A stretch of 64,000 nucleotides of DNA from Diphasiastrum complanatum (lineage: Eukaryota > Streptophyta > Lycopodiopsida > Lycopodiales > Lycopodiaceae). Under the pieces are notes generated by a model that worked only from the letters and a program-made list of their open reading frames with translations, was not told where the DNA came from and did no database searches. This document shows positions 11,888 through 22,825 of the stretch, one piece after another (the first letter of the stretch is position 1; each line of letters starts with the position of its first letter). The position numbers and the translations under genes are program-made. The stretch covers positions 34,473 to 98,472 of the forward strand of contig MU831885.1 in NCBI GenBank assembly GCA_029204225.1. The letters are read 5' to 3'.

Positions 11888-14149
11888 TTATGCATCCATA
11901 GATTTCTTGATCTCGGCCTCTTCAAATGATGAGTGTTGATCTTCATGAAAGACAACATCTCTACTTTCAATAACTTGAGAAGTAGTGAGTATAAAGACTC
12001 TATAGGCCTTCTTGGTGGATGAGTATCCAACCATGATCCCTTTGCATGCACTAGGATCTTCCTTCTTCCTTGTTTCCAAGGGAATATGGACAAAGCATAA
12101 GCATCCAAAGACTCTAAGGTGATCAACCTTAGGCTTCTTCAAAAATAAGATTTCATATGGTGACTTTCCTCCAAGAGCTATATGTGGGAGCCTATTGCAA
12201 AGATAATTTGCACAATTAATGGCTTCTCCCCAGAAATCTTTGGGCAAAGATGCCTCAATTCTCATAGATTTTGCACATTCACATAGAGATCTATTCTTTC
12301 TCTCGGCCGCTCCATTTTGAGATGGAGAGTAGGCACAAGAAAACTCTCTTTTAATGCCTTCAAGCTCACAAAAATCTTGAAATTTATTGGAGATATATTC
12401 ACCACCTCCATCACTTCTAAGAGCATTAATCTTGAATGAGAATTGTTTCTCTACATAAGCTTTGAAAATAAGGAAATGATCAAACACCATAGATTTTGAA
12501 GCAAGAAGATATATCCAAGTGAATCTTGTGTAATCATCAATGAAAGTAACAAAACAAGTGGCTCCTCCCTTGCTTGTAGTTGATGATAAATGCACGTCCG
12601 AGTGGATTAACTCCAAAGGATGCTTGCTTTTGATAGAAGATCTTGTAAATGGCTTTTTGTGAGATTTAGCAATAGCACAAGCCTCACAAGGCTTGATCTT
12701 CTTGGAGAATGACTTTGGCAAGCCAATAGCTTTGGATTCTTTGATCATAGAGAGCATGGATTTGTAGTTGGAATGTCCCAACCTCCTATGCCATAATTCC
12801 TCCATAGAGAGCTTGTTCACAAGAGCAACATTACAAGCATTCACATACTCATTTGGATCTAGTTTATAGATGCCACAAAATCTAGATCCTAATGCAAGTA
12901 TCTCATCATTCTTCTTGATAGTGCAAGTATCAACATTGAATTTTACATCAAGGCCATTATCAAGCAATTGGCCAACACTAATAAGATTCTTGGTAAGCTT
13001 AGGTACATAAAGAACTTTAGAGAGAGAAAGAACTTTAGAGAATGCAAGCTTCAAGGGAATGTTCCCTATGCCTTCAATAGGACATTCAAAATCATTTGCA
13101 GTGTATATTGATTTCTTTACTCCATCATAAGGTGCAATAGAAGAGAAAGAGTCCTTGGAGCTACACATATGTGAAGAGGCTCCACTATCAATATACCATA
13201 GGCCGTCCTTCTTGAAAGGAGTAGATGAGAAACTAGAGACCATAAGAGATCCCTCTCCATCACTTGCAATAGTGTCTTCCTTCTCGTTGGTAATATTGGC
13301 TTGCTTGAGTTGATTCTTCTTTTTGAAGAAATTGGTGGCATAATGACCTTTCTTGCCACAATAAAAGCACTTGATCTTCTTCTTCTTCTTGAGCTTGGAT
13401 GATGAAGCATTAGAGGAATCATCTTCCTCCTCATCTTTGTCTTTGGATTTGACTTTTTCCTTGCTTGAGGATTGTTGATGTTGGTTCTTGCTCCTCTCTT
13501 TGTGCTTATCCTTGGCAAAGAGAGCTTTGCCATCATTATGAGTGAGAGAAAGCTTGTCCATCCTCAAGAGCTTGTACTCTTGTCTTGATTCTTTTGAAAT
13601 TAGCACACTTTGGAGAGCCTCCAAACTTGGTAGCTCCTCCTTAATGGCATAGGATTGGACAAGGTTATCAAATTCACTTCTCAAGCCATTGAGAATGACT
13701 TGAACTAGCTCATTTTGATTGATGGAATCACCAATGCAAGCAAGCTCTCTATGAATATCTTTTACTCTCAAAACATAACTAGATGCACTCTCATCACTCT
13801 TTTGGCTACTTTGAAAGATTTGATTCCTAAGAGTGAGAAGCCTAGAGGTATTCTTAGCCTCATAGATAGTCTTGAGACAATCCCAGGCTTCTTTGGCTGT
13901 TGTACAAGTACCTATCTCCCTCAATATCTCATTAGAGACATTCATCTTAATGTAGTGGAGAGCCATCCTAGCTCTCTTTTTGTATTTTTGAGCCTCTTGA
14001 AGAACTTGTGGTTCTTCTTTAAGGCCAAGAACTATGTCCATCACGTCTTGAAGGATCAAGATGGACTCCATCCTCATTTTCCAAATTGAATAATTTGAAG
14101 TGGTCAATCTTTCACTTGGTTCCAACAAGGATGAACCCATTGAAGACAT
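11888..14149 (-). CDS. Copia gag-protease-integrase ORF
   Basis: The frame is open from 14203. I place the start at 14149 (MSSMGSSLLEPSERL) because the related gag copies at 6546 and 35874 begin at the same point; residue numbers below count from 14203. Gag is at about 19-300, with a zinc knuckle starting CFYCGKKGH at 279 whose last Cys is replaced by Phe (NFF), probably weakening RNA binding. The protease active site is WYIDSGASSH (D339). The integrase has an HX4H...CX2C finger (WHRRLGH at 471, CEAC at 506) and a D-D-35-E triad at D536, D598 (RSDGGGEY) and E634 (NGAAERKNR). It ends at TAA 11888, but reading continues into RT in the same frame, so the stop is probably a mutation. Particle assembly and integration are the expected roles. 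Confidence 0.92.
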   Translation of the reverse strand: MSSMGSSLLEPSERLTTSNYSIWKMRMESILILQDVMDIVLGLKEEPQVLQEAQKYKKRARMALHYIKMNVSNEILREIGTCTTAKEAWDCLKTIYEAKNTSRLLTLRNQIFQSSQKSDESASSYVLRVKDIHRELACIGDSINQNELVQVILNGLRSEFDNLVQSYAIKEELPSLEALQSVLISKESRQEYKLLRMDKLSLTHNDGKALFAKDKHKERSKNQHQQSSSKEKVKSKDKDEEEDDSSNASSSKLKKKKKIKCFYCGKKGHYATNFFKKKNQLKQANITNEKEDTIASDGEGSLMVSSFSSTPFKKDGLWYIDSGASSHMCSSKDSFSSIAPYDGVKKSIYTANDFECPIEGIGNIPLKLAFSKVLSLSKVLYVPKLTKNLISVGQLLDNGLDVKFNVDTCTIKKNDEILALGSRFCGIYKLDPNEYVNACNVALVNKLSMEELWHRRLGHSNYKSMLSMIKESKAIGLPKSFSKKIKPCEACAIAKSHKKPFTRSSIKSKHPLELIHSDVHLSSTTSKGGATCFVTFIDDYTRFTWIYLLASKSMVFDHFLIFKAYVEKQFSFKINALRSDGGGEYISNKFQDFCELEGIKREFSCAYSPSQNGAAERKNRSLCECAKSMRIEASLPKDFWGEAINCANYLCNRLPHIALGGKSPYEILFLKKPKVDHLRVFGCLCFVHIPLETRKKEDPSACKGIMVGYSSTKKAYRVFILTTSQVIESRDVVFHEDQHSSFEEAEIKKSMDA

Positions 14150-14893
14150 TTGAAGTGAAGAAAACTCAAATGATGAACAGTAAATGCTGTTACACACTTT
14201 CAATAGGATCCAATAATTGAGTACTATCTCCTCCTATAAAAGATCTTACAACAATTTGTGAATTGATTCTCACTAGCTACTCAAATCTCTCTAAAACAAG
14301 ATCTATTTCACATCAAATGATGGAGTATAGGAAAAGTTAGGATCTAACACTCTTAGCACGTGTGAAATACACTAAGAAACCAAATTTGACTCAAATACAA
14401 TGATATTGCATGAAACAAAATGGCTAAGATCTCAAAACAGTGCCTAGATCACATATAGATGAGATTGGCAAGCATACAGCTGTGATTTTGGATCAACCAA
14501 GCAATCTCTTGACCAAACCAAATGTGTCCACCCAGGTCTAGGTGCCCTACCTAACCCTCTTCAAAATCTTATAACTTTTGATTGGCTCAACCAAATGGAA
14601 TGAAATTGATTGCAACAGAAACTAGACAAAAATAGCTTCAAAACAAGCTATCAAGCAAGATAAATGGATCAAACATGAGAGAGAACTTCCAAAATGAAAT
14701 TGGATGTTCCTCACACGTGTCTAAGCACCTGATTCTGTACAGTACCAGGTCATACCCAATCAATGTCCTTTTGATCTCTTTTGATCCAAGATTGAACAAG
14801 ATAGCTAGGAAAATGGGCCTTGACAACTTCTAGCTCAAGATTGATGAGATTTTTTTCACTTAGATGGATCAAAATTCATGGTAACCTTAGGTA
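14150..14893 (-). other. Untranslated leader of the copia element
   Basis: Between the primer-binding site and gag lies about 740 bp without an ORF. The same leader is recognisable at about 35880-36584 in the truncated relative, including shared runs such as CTCTTAGCACGTGTGAAA and GTGTCCACCCAGGTCTAGG. It therefore belongs to the family and is not an insertion. Confidence 0.75.
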
Positions 14894-14906
14894 GGCTCTG
14901 ATACCA
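14894..14906 (-). promoter_or_regulatory. Primer-binding site (initiator tRNA-Met)
   Basis: On the minus strand TGGTATCAGAGCC starts directly after the CA of the 5' LTR. This is the standard plant PBS complementary to the 3' end of initiator tRNA-Met. Confidence 0.93.
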
Positions 14907-15643
14907 TGTTGAATTTCACACGTGTGGACTGTCCACTACATGTACTTGTGATCTCCTAAGGTGTGTAGATGCACCAAGATCAAGACTAGATTGAGATTCA
15001 AGATCAATCTTGAATCCTATGGCAAAAACACACTACTACATGCATTCAATCACTTCCAACTCTCACTCACATGTGTGGGAAGTATTCAAAAAATAATCTA
15101 AGTAAAAACAAGTTGCTCTCCTCGGGTAGAGAGAGAAAATGCATCATGAGCTCTCGGGTAGAGAGAGAAAGCTAGAAATTCAATAACTCACAAAATCTAT
15201 GAAATCACCAAATCAATTAGCTTCAAAATGAGGAGTACAATGATACTAGTAGGTCCACGAGCTACCACTATGCTTAACTATGATTGGACCATATTTTGTC
15301 ACCTCTTGATCCTATTGGATCATTGATCTATGCACCTCTTAATTCTATTGGACTATATTCAAGCACACCTCAATTTCCTATTGGACCTCACAAGGTTCCA
15401 CCTCTAAATCCTATTGGACCTCTTGGAATTCATCAAACAAAAACTTTACACCTGTCTACACTCTAACTAGCAAGTGTTTAGCCTCTTACTCTATTTTGGC
15501 TCAATAGTGACATTACAAGTGGAAATGCATAATTTGCCATCTATGCCAAATTTATTCCTATCAACATCCTACACCTAGATGCTTGATGTAAAAAACATAA
15601 GACCCCTATATCTAACATAGATAATCTTTTTCAATTCTTCACA
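14907..15643 (-). repeat. 5' LTR of the copia element
   Basis: The upstream LTR in element orientation, expected to carry the promoter. It differs from the 3' LTR at nine positions, all transitions. Confidence 0.95.
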
Positions 15644-15950
15644 CTTAGATGCATTTTAGAAAAATCCAAAACAAGTTTGGCAGCTTCATATTGTGAATCA
15701 AAAATTTCCACTACATTAGCTATTGAAATCATCCTAGATGGATGTACATATCTATTTCCAAATTGTGCAACTACTTTATTAGTTCTCCTTCTTGATGAAA
15801 AATAGAAGTTTAGGTATGATTTCCTTTCTATGATATATTCTTTAGGTAGGTATTTATCAATTCTCAAATGCCATGCATGAGGAGCTTGTTTCAAATTCTA
15901 TAAAGTTTTCTTCAACTCACAAACATACACTACAAGCTAGTAGAGGTTTT
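15644..15950 (-). pseudogene. Older copia RT remnant, host of the insertion
   Basis: The minus strand shows YVCELKKTL, a stop-containing gap and NLKQAPHAWHLRIDKYL, which match the copia RT box LYGLKQAPRAWY. An unplaced segment follows (RYVHPSRMISIANVVEIF, EAAKLVLDFSKMHL), reaching the insertion site at 15648. Across the inserted element the reading would join the gypsy-like piece at 9060-9406, so the pre-insertion locus was already a chimera of copia- and gypsy-like fragments. Confidence 0.6.
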
Positions 15951-16575
15951 TCACTACTTTTTTGGAATAGTTTTACAAAAGATAGCCAAAAATTGGGGTG
16001 CAAGTAGTGCAAGGCTTCCATTCCTTGACTAATGTTGATATAAGCCTCAAAATCATTTTTCATATGGTCCTTTAAATTAGATTTTTTTTTTCAATACTCA
16101 TTTTGAGGATTATATTCGACGCTGATAAAAAAATTGCAAACCTTGATATAAGCCTTAGTATATTACAAGATAGATTATAATTTGCTTATCAACATTGAAT
16201 AATTTGATTTTCTATCAGTAATAGGGCCCATATATAAGTGAAACCAAAATGTGATATACTATATAACAATATATCATGATCCTATGTAATTATCTAATTC
16301 ACACATAACCTATATTTGTGTGATGCCAATTATCAAATAAATAAGTATAGCGACCAATATAGTGGGAATCTATTCACGCTACTCGAGGCTTGGTTGCCAT
16401 TTAAAGCTGAGTCCCCTCTTGAAAGAAGCTCGATGTATGGTCAAGACTGGTTGTGATCCTTCACCAAAGATTAGATGCCAATCTAGCAAGATAGATACAA
16501 CACTTCATCCACCAAACTAAATGAGTCCGTCTCTACCTCTATCCAGATTTTCCCTATAACTTCATTATTAATAAG
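15951..16575. other. No gene seen
   Basis: AT-rich sequence without recognisable coding or repeat structure. Confidence 0.4.
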
Positions 16576-17310
16576 CTAATATTCACTAGTTGATGGCGAT
16601 GGTGACAATGGGATAAATGATCGAACATGTGTATCATGCGATGTCGAATCATTTGATGATGATGCATCATAATTGATAAGATCGTCATTTGCTTGAAAAG
16701 CATGCAACTCATCAATGTCCTCTGACTGAGACTTATCATCTTCATAATCTTGTTCAAGTCCTAAAATTGGCCACATGTCCTCCATGACATCTCTACCCTA
16801 AAATATTCTTATACTATGATGAACAACTTGACTCACATACCACCATATGGGATTTGAATGGTCAAGGTGAAAGATCACATGTATTTATCACCATAAACAT
16901 TGACTTAATAAGTATATCTATGTTATTGAGTACATAGACATACTTACAATTTTTATATAGAGGATCAACTAATCAACACACAAAGGCCATTGATTATAAC
17001 TACATGAGCACATTTTACGTACCTGCTCACATTATTGAGAAAAAATAAATGCATTATGTTGATGTACAAAGCTTGGTGAGGTTAATAGAAGCATAGCAGC
17101 TCTCATCTTTCATGATAGTCGAATTAGGACCATTACAAATAAGCTTAAACATTTTACATCAAACATAAAAAAGCTGAATTGCCTAATTCCAACTTCCAAG
17201 GCATCATGGATTGTCCCACAATAATCGAGTTGAGAAAAGGCTAGGTTGAGAAAATTGTGCTTGCTTGACTCTCTTGAGTGAAATTTGCCATGACTCCACA
17301 ATCATATGTG
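16576..17310 (-). pseudogene. Possible CACTA-type (DUF4216-like) transposon remnant
   Basis: In minus-strand order, about 17310-17040 reads FLNLAFSQLDYCGTIHDAL, then EVGIRQFSFFMFDVK. After stops come a CNGPNSTIMKDESC-like segment and ASINLTKLCTS. The pattern DYxGxIxDxxE...FxxFxxxK recalls DUF4216, found in the first ORF of plant En/Spm (CACTA) elements. The reading then reaches a possible splice donor (CAG/GTACGT near 17022). An acidic open segment at 16785-16576 (MEDMWPILGLEQDYEDD to STSEY) would suit the C-terminus of such an ORF. No transposase DDE core or CACTA terminal repeat was seen, so this is a tentative family call. Confidence 0.35.
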
Positions 17311-18018
17311 TTTTTATTTTTATCAATACACTCCACTCGAAAATATTATGCATGCATCCACAACGCATTGTGTTTTTGTACTAAACAAGAAATAACAAAA
17401 GGTGTTAGTGAAATAAATTTTGATGGATGACATGTGCCAACCCATGCTGAATATATATCAATCAAATGCATAAAACTACTAGTTAAATATGTGAGCAGTT
17501 TATTAAAAAAAAAATTGCATCCCCTTGCAAATTCATGCTCTCTCTTTGTTACTTCCTAGTTATTAGTTGTGGCTTGTCTAAAGACAGGCAATCAAGTGTT
17601 ATGTACTAGGGAAAAAGAGCAAGATCATGTAGGTATGGTTGTCTTCTATGCCTTCTCCTAAATGTGGCTCAAGTAGTTGCTCTATGAGCTTTGGCTCTTT
17701 CATATCTCGAAATCCACTTTTTTTTTCTTGATTTTTAAAATGCAAAACTTATTCACCTTCTCCCTTGAGAACTCACTCATTTTTCTTATCACTTCATTTT
17801 CTTGACAAACTTCTCCAACAAGACACAATTAGCATATAGAGAATTAACACTAAATAGAGCTTTAGGCATAGATTAATCTAAAATATTCAAGAATTACCTA
17901 TAGGCTCACATTTTTACATATCCTAGTTTTGGCATTGTCTAATGGAAGATTTTATAGATTGATGTTAGCAAATTATCAATGTCCTTGTGCATGTTATTGG
18001 CAAAATTCATCTTGATAC
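17137..18018. repeat. 882-bp tandem duplication, copy 1
   Basis: This unit is followed directly by a second copy at a constant offset of 882. I found no mismatch by eye in the parts compared, including the A9-type run near 17507-17516. The unit carries the N-terminal half of the DUF4216-like remnant. Confidence 0.93.
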
Positions 18019-18900
18019 AAATAAGCTTAAACATTTTACATCAAACATAAAAAAGCTGAATTGCCTAATTCCAACTTCCAAGGCATCATGGATTGTCCCA
18101 CAATAATCGAGTTGAGAAAAGGCTAGGTTGAGAAAATTGTGCTTGCTTGACTCTCTTGAGTGAAATTTGCCATGACTCCACAATCATATGTGTTTTTATT
18201 TTTATCAATACACTCCACTCGAAAATATTATGCATGCATCCACAACGCATTGTGTTTTTGTACTAAACAAGAAATAACAAAAGGTGTTAGTGAAATAAAT
18301 TTTGATGGATGACATGTGCCAACCCATGCTGAATATATATCAATCAAATGCATAAAACTACTAGTTAAATATGTGAGCAGTTTATTAAAAAAAAAATTGC
18401 ATCCCCTTGCAAATTCATGCTCTCTCTTTGTTACTTCCTAGTTATTAGTTGTGGCTTGTCTAAAGACAGGCAATCAAGTGTTATGTACTAGGGAAAAAGA
18501 GCAAGATCATGTAGGTATGGTTGTCTTCTATGCCTTCTCCTAAATGTGGCTCAAGTAGTTGCTCTATGAGCTTTGGCTCTTTCATATCTCGAAATCCACT
18601 TTTTTTTTCTTGATTTTTAAAATGCAAAACTTATTCACCTTCTCCCTTGAGAACTCACTCATTTTTCTTATCACTTCATTTTCTTGACAAACTTCTCCAA
18701 CAAGACACAATTAGCATATAGAGAATTAACACTAAATAGAGCTTTAGGCATAGATTAATCTAAAATATTCAAGAATTACCTATAGGCTCACATTTTTACA
18801 TATCCTAGTTTTGGCATTGTCTAATGGAAGATTTTATAGATTGATGTTAGCAAATTATCAATGTCCTTGTGCATGTTATTGGCAAAATTCATCTTGATAC
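18019..18900. repeat. 882-bp tandem duplication, copy 2
   Basis: Same sequence as 17137-18018. The junction at 18018/18019 shares a short TAC/AAATAAGC context with the left edge, as expected for an unequal exchange or replication slip, or for an assembly join. Confidence 0.93.
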
Positions 18901-19640
18901 ATAAAAAAATGTTCGAGATATTATCCACATTTTTCTCCAATGAGAGTATGTTCAGGCTCCCAAGGATTACTGCAAAATCAAAGTAACGATCTATTAGATA
19001 AATGAAAGACACTCAAAGCATGCAATGATATAGCATAAAAAAATATTATAAAAAGGAATATCTTATAATTAAAGAACTTACTTAATATGATAACAAATTA
19101 TTATGTACTTAACAAGTGTGCATCCAACAAATAACCATTGTGATAAACCTCTCATTGCTTTCCTTGAAAAGTGTTGTGCATCTAGCAAATAAGCATTGTG
19201 ATAAGTTCTCATTGCTTCCCTTGATGGAATGCAAGATGAAATTGCTAAGAACAAATAGTTCTCTTCTTGAGTCCCTTGCAATTCACAGATTGGGGGAGTT
19301 GTAGTCACGTCTCTATGACAAGTTAACTTATTGAGGACTTCTTATTCTTCAATTCTTCATAGTTATTTATTTCAAAATATATGCCACAATCAATTTCATC
19401 TTTTTTTTTGACAACACTAATGGCATTAGATATATCTTTCTCAAACTTTAGATAATGTTCAGAGTCTATAAATGTTGTTGGAGGGGGAGGATGAAGAGTG
19501 AGTGTAGTCTCAATACTAGTTGGGGCAAGAGTAGGATGTACAATATTTATAGGATTTTCCAAAATGGACGTTGTGGGAGCTTCAACTTTCAATTTCACAT
19601 GATTCCTTTTATCATGGCCCTAATGGGGGTTTGGACCATT
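18901..19640. other. Mostly non-coding; one open minus-strand segment
   Basis: A short direct repeat occurs around 19110-19220 (CATCCAACAAATAACCATTGTGATAA against CATCTAGCAAATAAGCATTG), about 65 bp apart. The minus-strand ORF 19323-19598 (91 residues, Pro/Thr-rich then Lys/Asp-rich) has no family I recognise and may belong to the remnant downstream on that strand. Confidence 0.35.
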
Positions 19641-20995
19641 AGGGGATACATTGGACATAGATATTAGGCCTAATCTGGATAGTAGTCGAGTAGGACCATG
19701 GGGTCACACCCGCATGCAGGACTGGGAAGAAGTATAAGAAAAAATCTAAAACATCAGTAAGGGATGCCTTCAAGCAGGGCTTATATTTCAATTGTGGCAA
19801 AGCAGGGCATTTAACTAAAGAGTGTCTACAGAAGAACAAGTCCTTATCAGACCTATGATCTACCATCAAGTAAAATGCAAATTCGGATGTTGTTAATGCT
19901 CCTTGTGAGTGTCAATTTAGTACATTATCTTTTAGTCCTCACAATTTGTTTCGTATTAGGGTCAAATTGTTAGGAAAAGATGTGAATGTGTTGTTTGACT
20001 CTAGTAGTACTCATAACTTCATTAATTCTCAACTTGTGTAGAGACTCCGGGTGCCTACCAAGCCAAGTGACCACGATACATGGTTAAGCTTGCTTCAGGG
20101 TTGAACACTGAAGTTTTAGATATCATGATTCTGGAAATGGAATTGAATCTGTAGGGTTATGTTAAGAAGATTAATATTCATATGCTAAATCTGGGCCAAT
20201 AAGATGTAATTTTGGGTTACGAGTGGTTATTCAATAAATCTGACAGTTTTTTAATTGATTTTAAGAAACATAAGTTAGAGTTTTTTGATAGTAATGGTAA
20301 ATGTGTATCTATTTTTGGAAACGATACTTGTACTCAGTTTCTGATGATTTCATCAATGGAATTGTTAAAGAAATCCCACAATTTCAAATGATACTATCAA
20401 CTTTTAAAATCTAGCTTAAGTGGAATTGTATCTGATTCTTCTAATGGGAATGATAGTTCTAATTCAATTATTGATAGTAATTTCATTGTGAATGATCAAT
20501 ATCAATGTTGTAATCTAGCTCAAGTGGAATAATGGTTTCTGATTCTTCTAATGGGAATGATAATTCTAATTCAATTACTTATGGTAGTTTCATTGTGAAT
20601 GATGAATATCAGTGTTGTAACTTAGATCGTGAGCATGAAGAGAAACAATTATTAGCAGATTTTAAGCAAAAAATGTGTGATGTGTTTCCTAGTGAACTAC
20701 CACATGGTCTACCACTGTCAAGGCCAATAGATCATAGGATAGAATTAAATCCAGGTAGTCAATCAACCATATCGGTTTAGTTTGAAGGAAGAGGAGGAAG
20801 TGACTTGGCAAATTGAGGAAAGGGGTATCTTCGTATGGGTCACATTTGGCCTAGTAAGTCTCCATGTAGAGCACCCGTTCTTCTAAAGGACAAGAAAGAT
20901 GTTACTTTTCAGATGTGATGTGTGTAGACTATAAAGGGCTAAATAAATTTATTGTTAAAAACAAATATCCATAGCCTAGAATGGACGATCTAGTT
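19641..20995 (+). pseudogene. Ty3/gypsy gag-protease-RT remnant
   Basis: In plus-strand order: a Lys-rich Gag tail with a zinc knuckle whose first Cys is Tyr (YFNCGKAGHLTKEC near 19779); a retropepsin-like segment (GKDVNVLFDSSSTHNFINS near 19980) with the catalytic Asp but DSS in place of DTG/DSG; a spacer with stops and an internal duplication (the SDSSNGND segment near 20430 and 20535); then the RT entry (MCDVFPSELPHGLPLSRPID, HRIELNPGSQ near 20670-20760). Shifted frames give WPSKSPCRAPVLL and CVDYKGLNKFIVKNKYP, ending PRMDDLVD at about 20995. The RT core is missing; tandem repeats begin at that point. It is non-functional. Confidence 0.8.
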
Positions 20996-21002
20996 GATCC
21001 GT

Positions 21003-21600
21003 GCTACTATGAGAGACAGAGATGATAGTGAATCTTATCAGAAAACATACGTTTGTAGAGAGCTCTTCATGATCAAAGATATCATACTTTCAAAAATAGT
21101 AGGTAGTGCATTGTTGGACAATATGTATTATAAGACTTTTGGTCTTCCATCGTTGGAAAGCAACAATGGTGCTCATTAGGCTGTTTTGCATAGATAGCAC
21201 ATTCATTTACTAGAGCAGATTATGCAAGCATCGCTGGTACAGTAGCGATATACTACTTTACAAGTGCTCACATATGACTATAAGTAATATGTGTCACTGC
21301 TAAACTGTGAGAGACAGAGATGATAGCGAATCTTATCAAAAAACATACATTTGTAGAGAGCTCTTCATGATCAAAGATATCATACTTTCAAAAATAGCAG
21401 GTGGTGCATCGTTGGACAATATGTATTATAAGACTTTTGGTATTCCATCGCTGGAAAGCAACGATGGTGCTCATTAAGTTGTTTTGCATAGATAGCACAT
21501 TCATTTACCAGAGCAGATAATGCAAGCATTGAAAATACAGTAGCGATATACTACTTTACAAGTGCTCACGTATGACTATAAGTAGTATGTGTCACAAGCC
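21003..21600. repeat. Tandem repeat, about 298 bp, two copies
   Basis: The segment starting ATGAGAGACAGAGATGAT at 21009 recurs at 21307 with scattered substitutions. The copies run together as far as a shared GTATGTGTCAC. Words such as CATCGCTGG and AGCGATG are frequent here and in the next array. The gypsy RT stops abruptly where the array begins. Confidence 0.85.
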
Positions 21601-21625
21601 ATAATAAGTATTATGTGTCACAAGC

Positions 21626-21960
21626 CATAATACTGTACTATCATTTTTGGCCAGCGATGGATCACACAATAGGAATATGCTAATCTGAGCAGCGATGCTA
21701 GTTCCAAAGTTAGCAGCAATGGATGCCATACCTATAACAATGCTTCATGCACTCAAACATCCAACAAATGATGTATGATAGCGATGTCATAATACTATGT
21801 TATCATTTTTGGCCAGTAATGGATCGCACTATCAATAGTATGAGGATGCCAATATGAGAAGTGATGCTAATTCCGATCTGAGGAGCAATGAATAACATAT
21901 ATATATCATTGCTTCATTCACACAAACATCCAACAATCAGCGTATAATATCAAAGCAGTG
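21626..21960. repeat. Tandem repeat, about 162 bp, two diverged copies
   Basis: CATAATACTGTACTATCATTTTTGGCCAGCGATGG-like sequence at 21626 recurs at 21788, followed in both copies by AGCGATGCTA, an ATAACAATGCTTCAT-like segment and CAAACATCCAACAA. It shares the GCGATGG / CCATCGC words with the 298-bp array. Related words continue singly to about 22110. Confidence 0.75.
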
Positions 21961-22110
21961 TAGGTTGCACTACAGTAGCACAAATATATACCATTTACTT
22001 GAGCCTACTCCATCGCTAGGGTCCATCGCTGGATAGCAGAGTAATCTATTATAAAAGTGCCACAGATATGGAAAGTGGCCAATCGCTAGTCCATCGCTGG
22101 TGGTCAACCA

Positions 22111-22474
22111 ACATGCCTAAACCTTCAAAGAAAATGCAAGCTTTCTTATCATAGAGATATGAATGCTCCAAAGAGAAGAGAGTTAAACCACATATCATAT
22201 ATCAAAAACGAATAAACCAAAGCTTGATAGGGCGTGCTCTCTATTATGAGCACATCTCCAAACAGTATAGTAGAAAAGCTTTAGTTAACAACTAGTGATA
22301 TATAATAGTTCATTAGGAAGCTTTGTAAAAGAGCCCTTCTGACCAAAATGGTGGGAATTTTTTTTTTGAATAAAGCCACACAGGGTTGGGTTTGAAAAAA
22401 AAGGTTAGGACCTCTAGATAAGTAGTTTTTTTGTGATTAGACCGGGGGACGTACTTTAAAATAAAGAAGATTCC

Positions 22475-22476
<2 letters not shown>
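22111..22476. other. No gene seen
   Basis: Unremarkable AT-rich DNA between the tandem repeats and the GA microsatellite. Confidence 0.35.

Positions 22477-22552
<76 letters not shown>
22477..22552. repeat. (GA)n microsatellite, about 76 bp
   Basis: An uninterrupted GA run. It gives a spurious Leu-Ser ORF on the minus strand (22313-22639). Confidence 0.97.
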
Positions 22553-22558
<6 letters not shown>

Positions 22559-22825
22559 CAACCGACCTGCAGTTAGTAAATCCCTTAGGGGGCAGTTAGC
22601 TCCCCGTAAGAGATAGCTAACTGCCCACCAACAAACCATTAATAGTGTGGTAGATCATAGGAAAAACTCAAAAATGCAACGTCAAAAGAAGCTTATTTAT
22701 GATAAGGCACAATTTACCCCTCATGAAACCATTTTTTTGAAAAGCATTTAGCAAGATTACTACCTCTTTTATGAAAGTATCTTGATTGTTGTAGCAATAC
22801 ATTGCAGAAATAACTTGGGAAATAA

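Larger units (their letters stand above)
9407..15643 (-). mobile_element. Nearly complete Ty1/copia element, 6237 bp
   Basis: Two 737-bp LTRs (9407-10143 and 14907-15643) begin TG and end CA and flank an internal region coding on the minus strand in the copia order gag, protease, integrase, RT, RNase H. CTTAG directly precedes the left LTR (9402-9406) and directly follows the right LTR (15644-15648), as expected of a 5-bp target-site duplication. By eye the LTRs differ at 9 of 737 positions, all transitions and no indels, so the insertion is young relative to its surroundings. The coding region has two in-frame stops (11888-11890 and about 11823) and two one-base frameshifts (near 10899 and 10609), so the copy is probably not autonomous. 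Confidence 0.95.
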
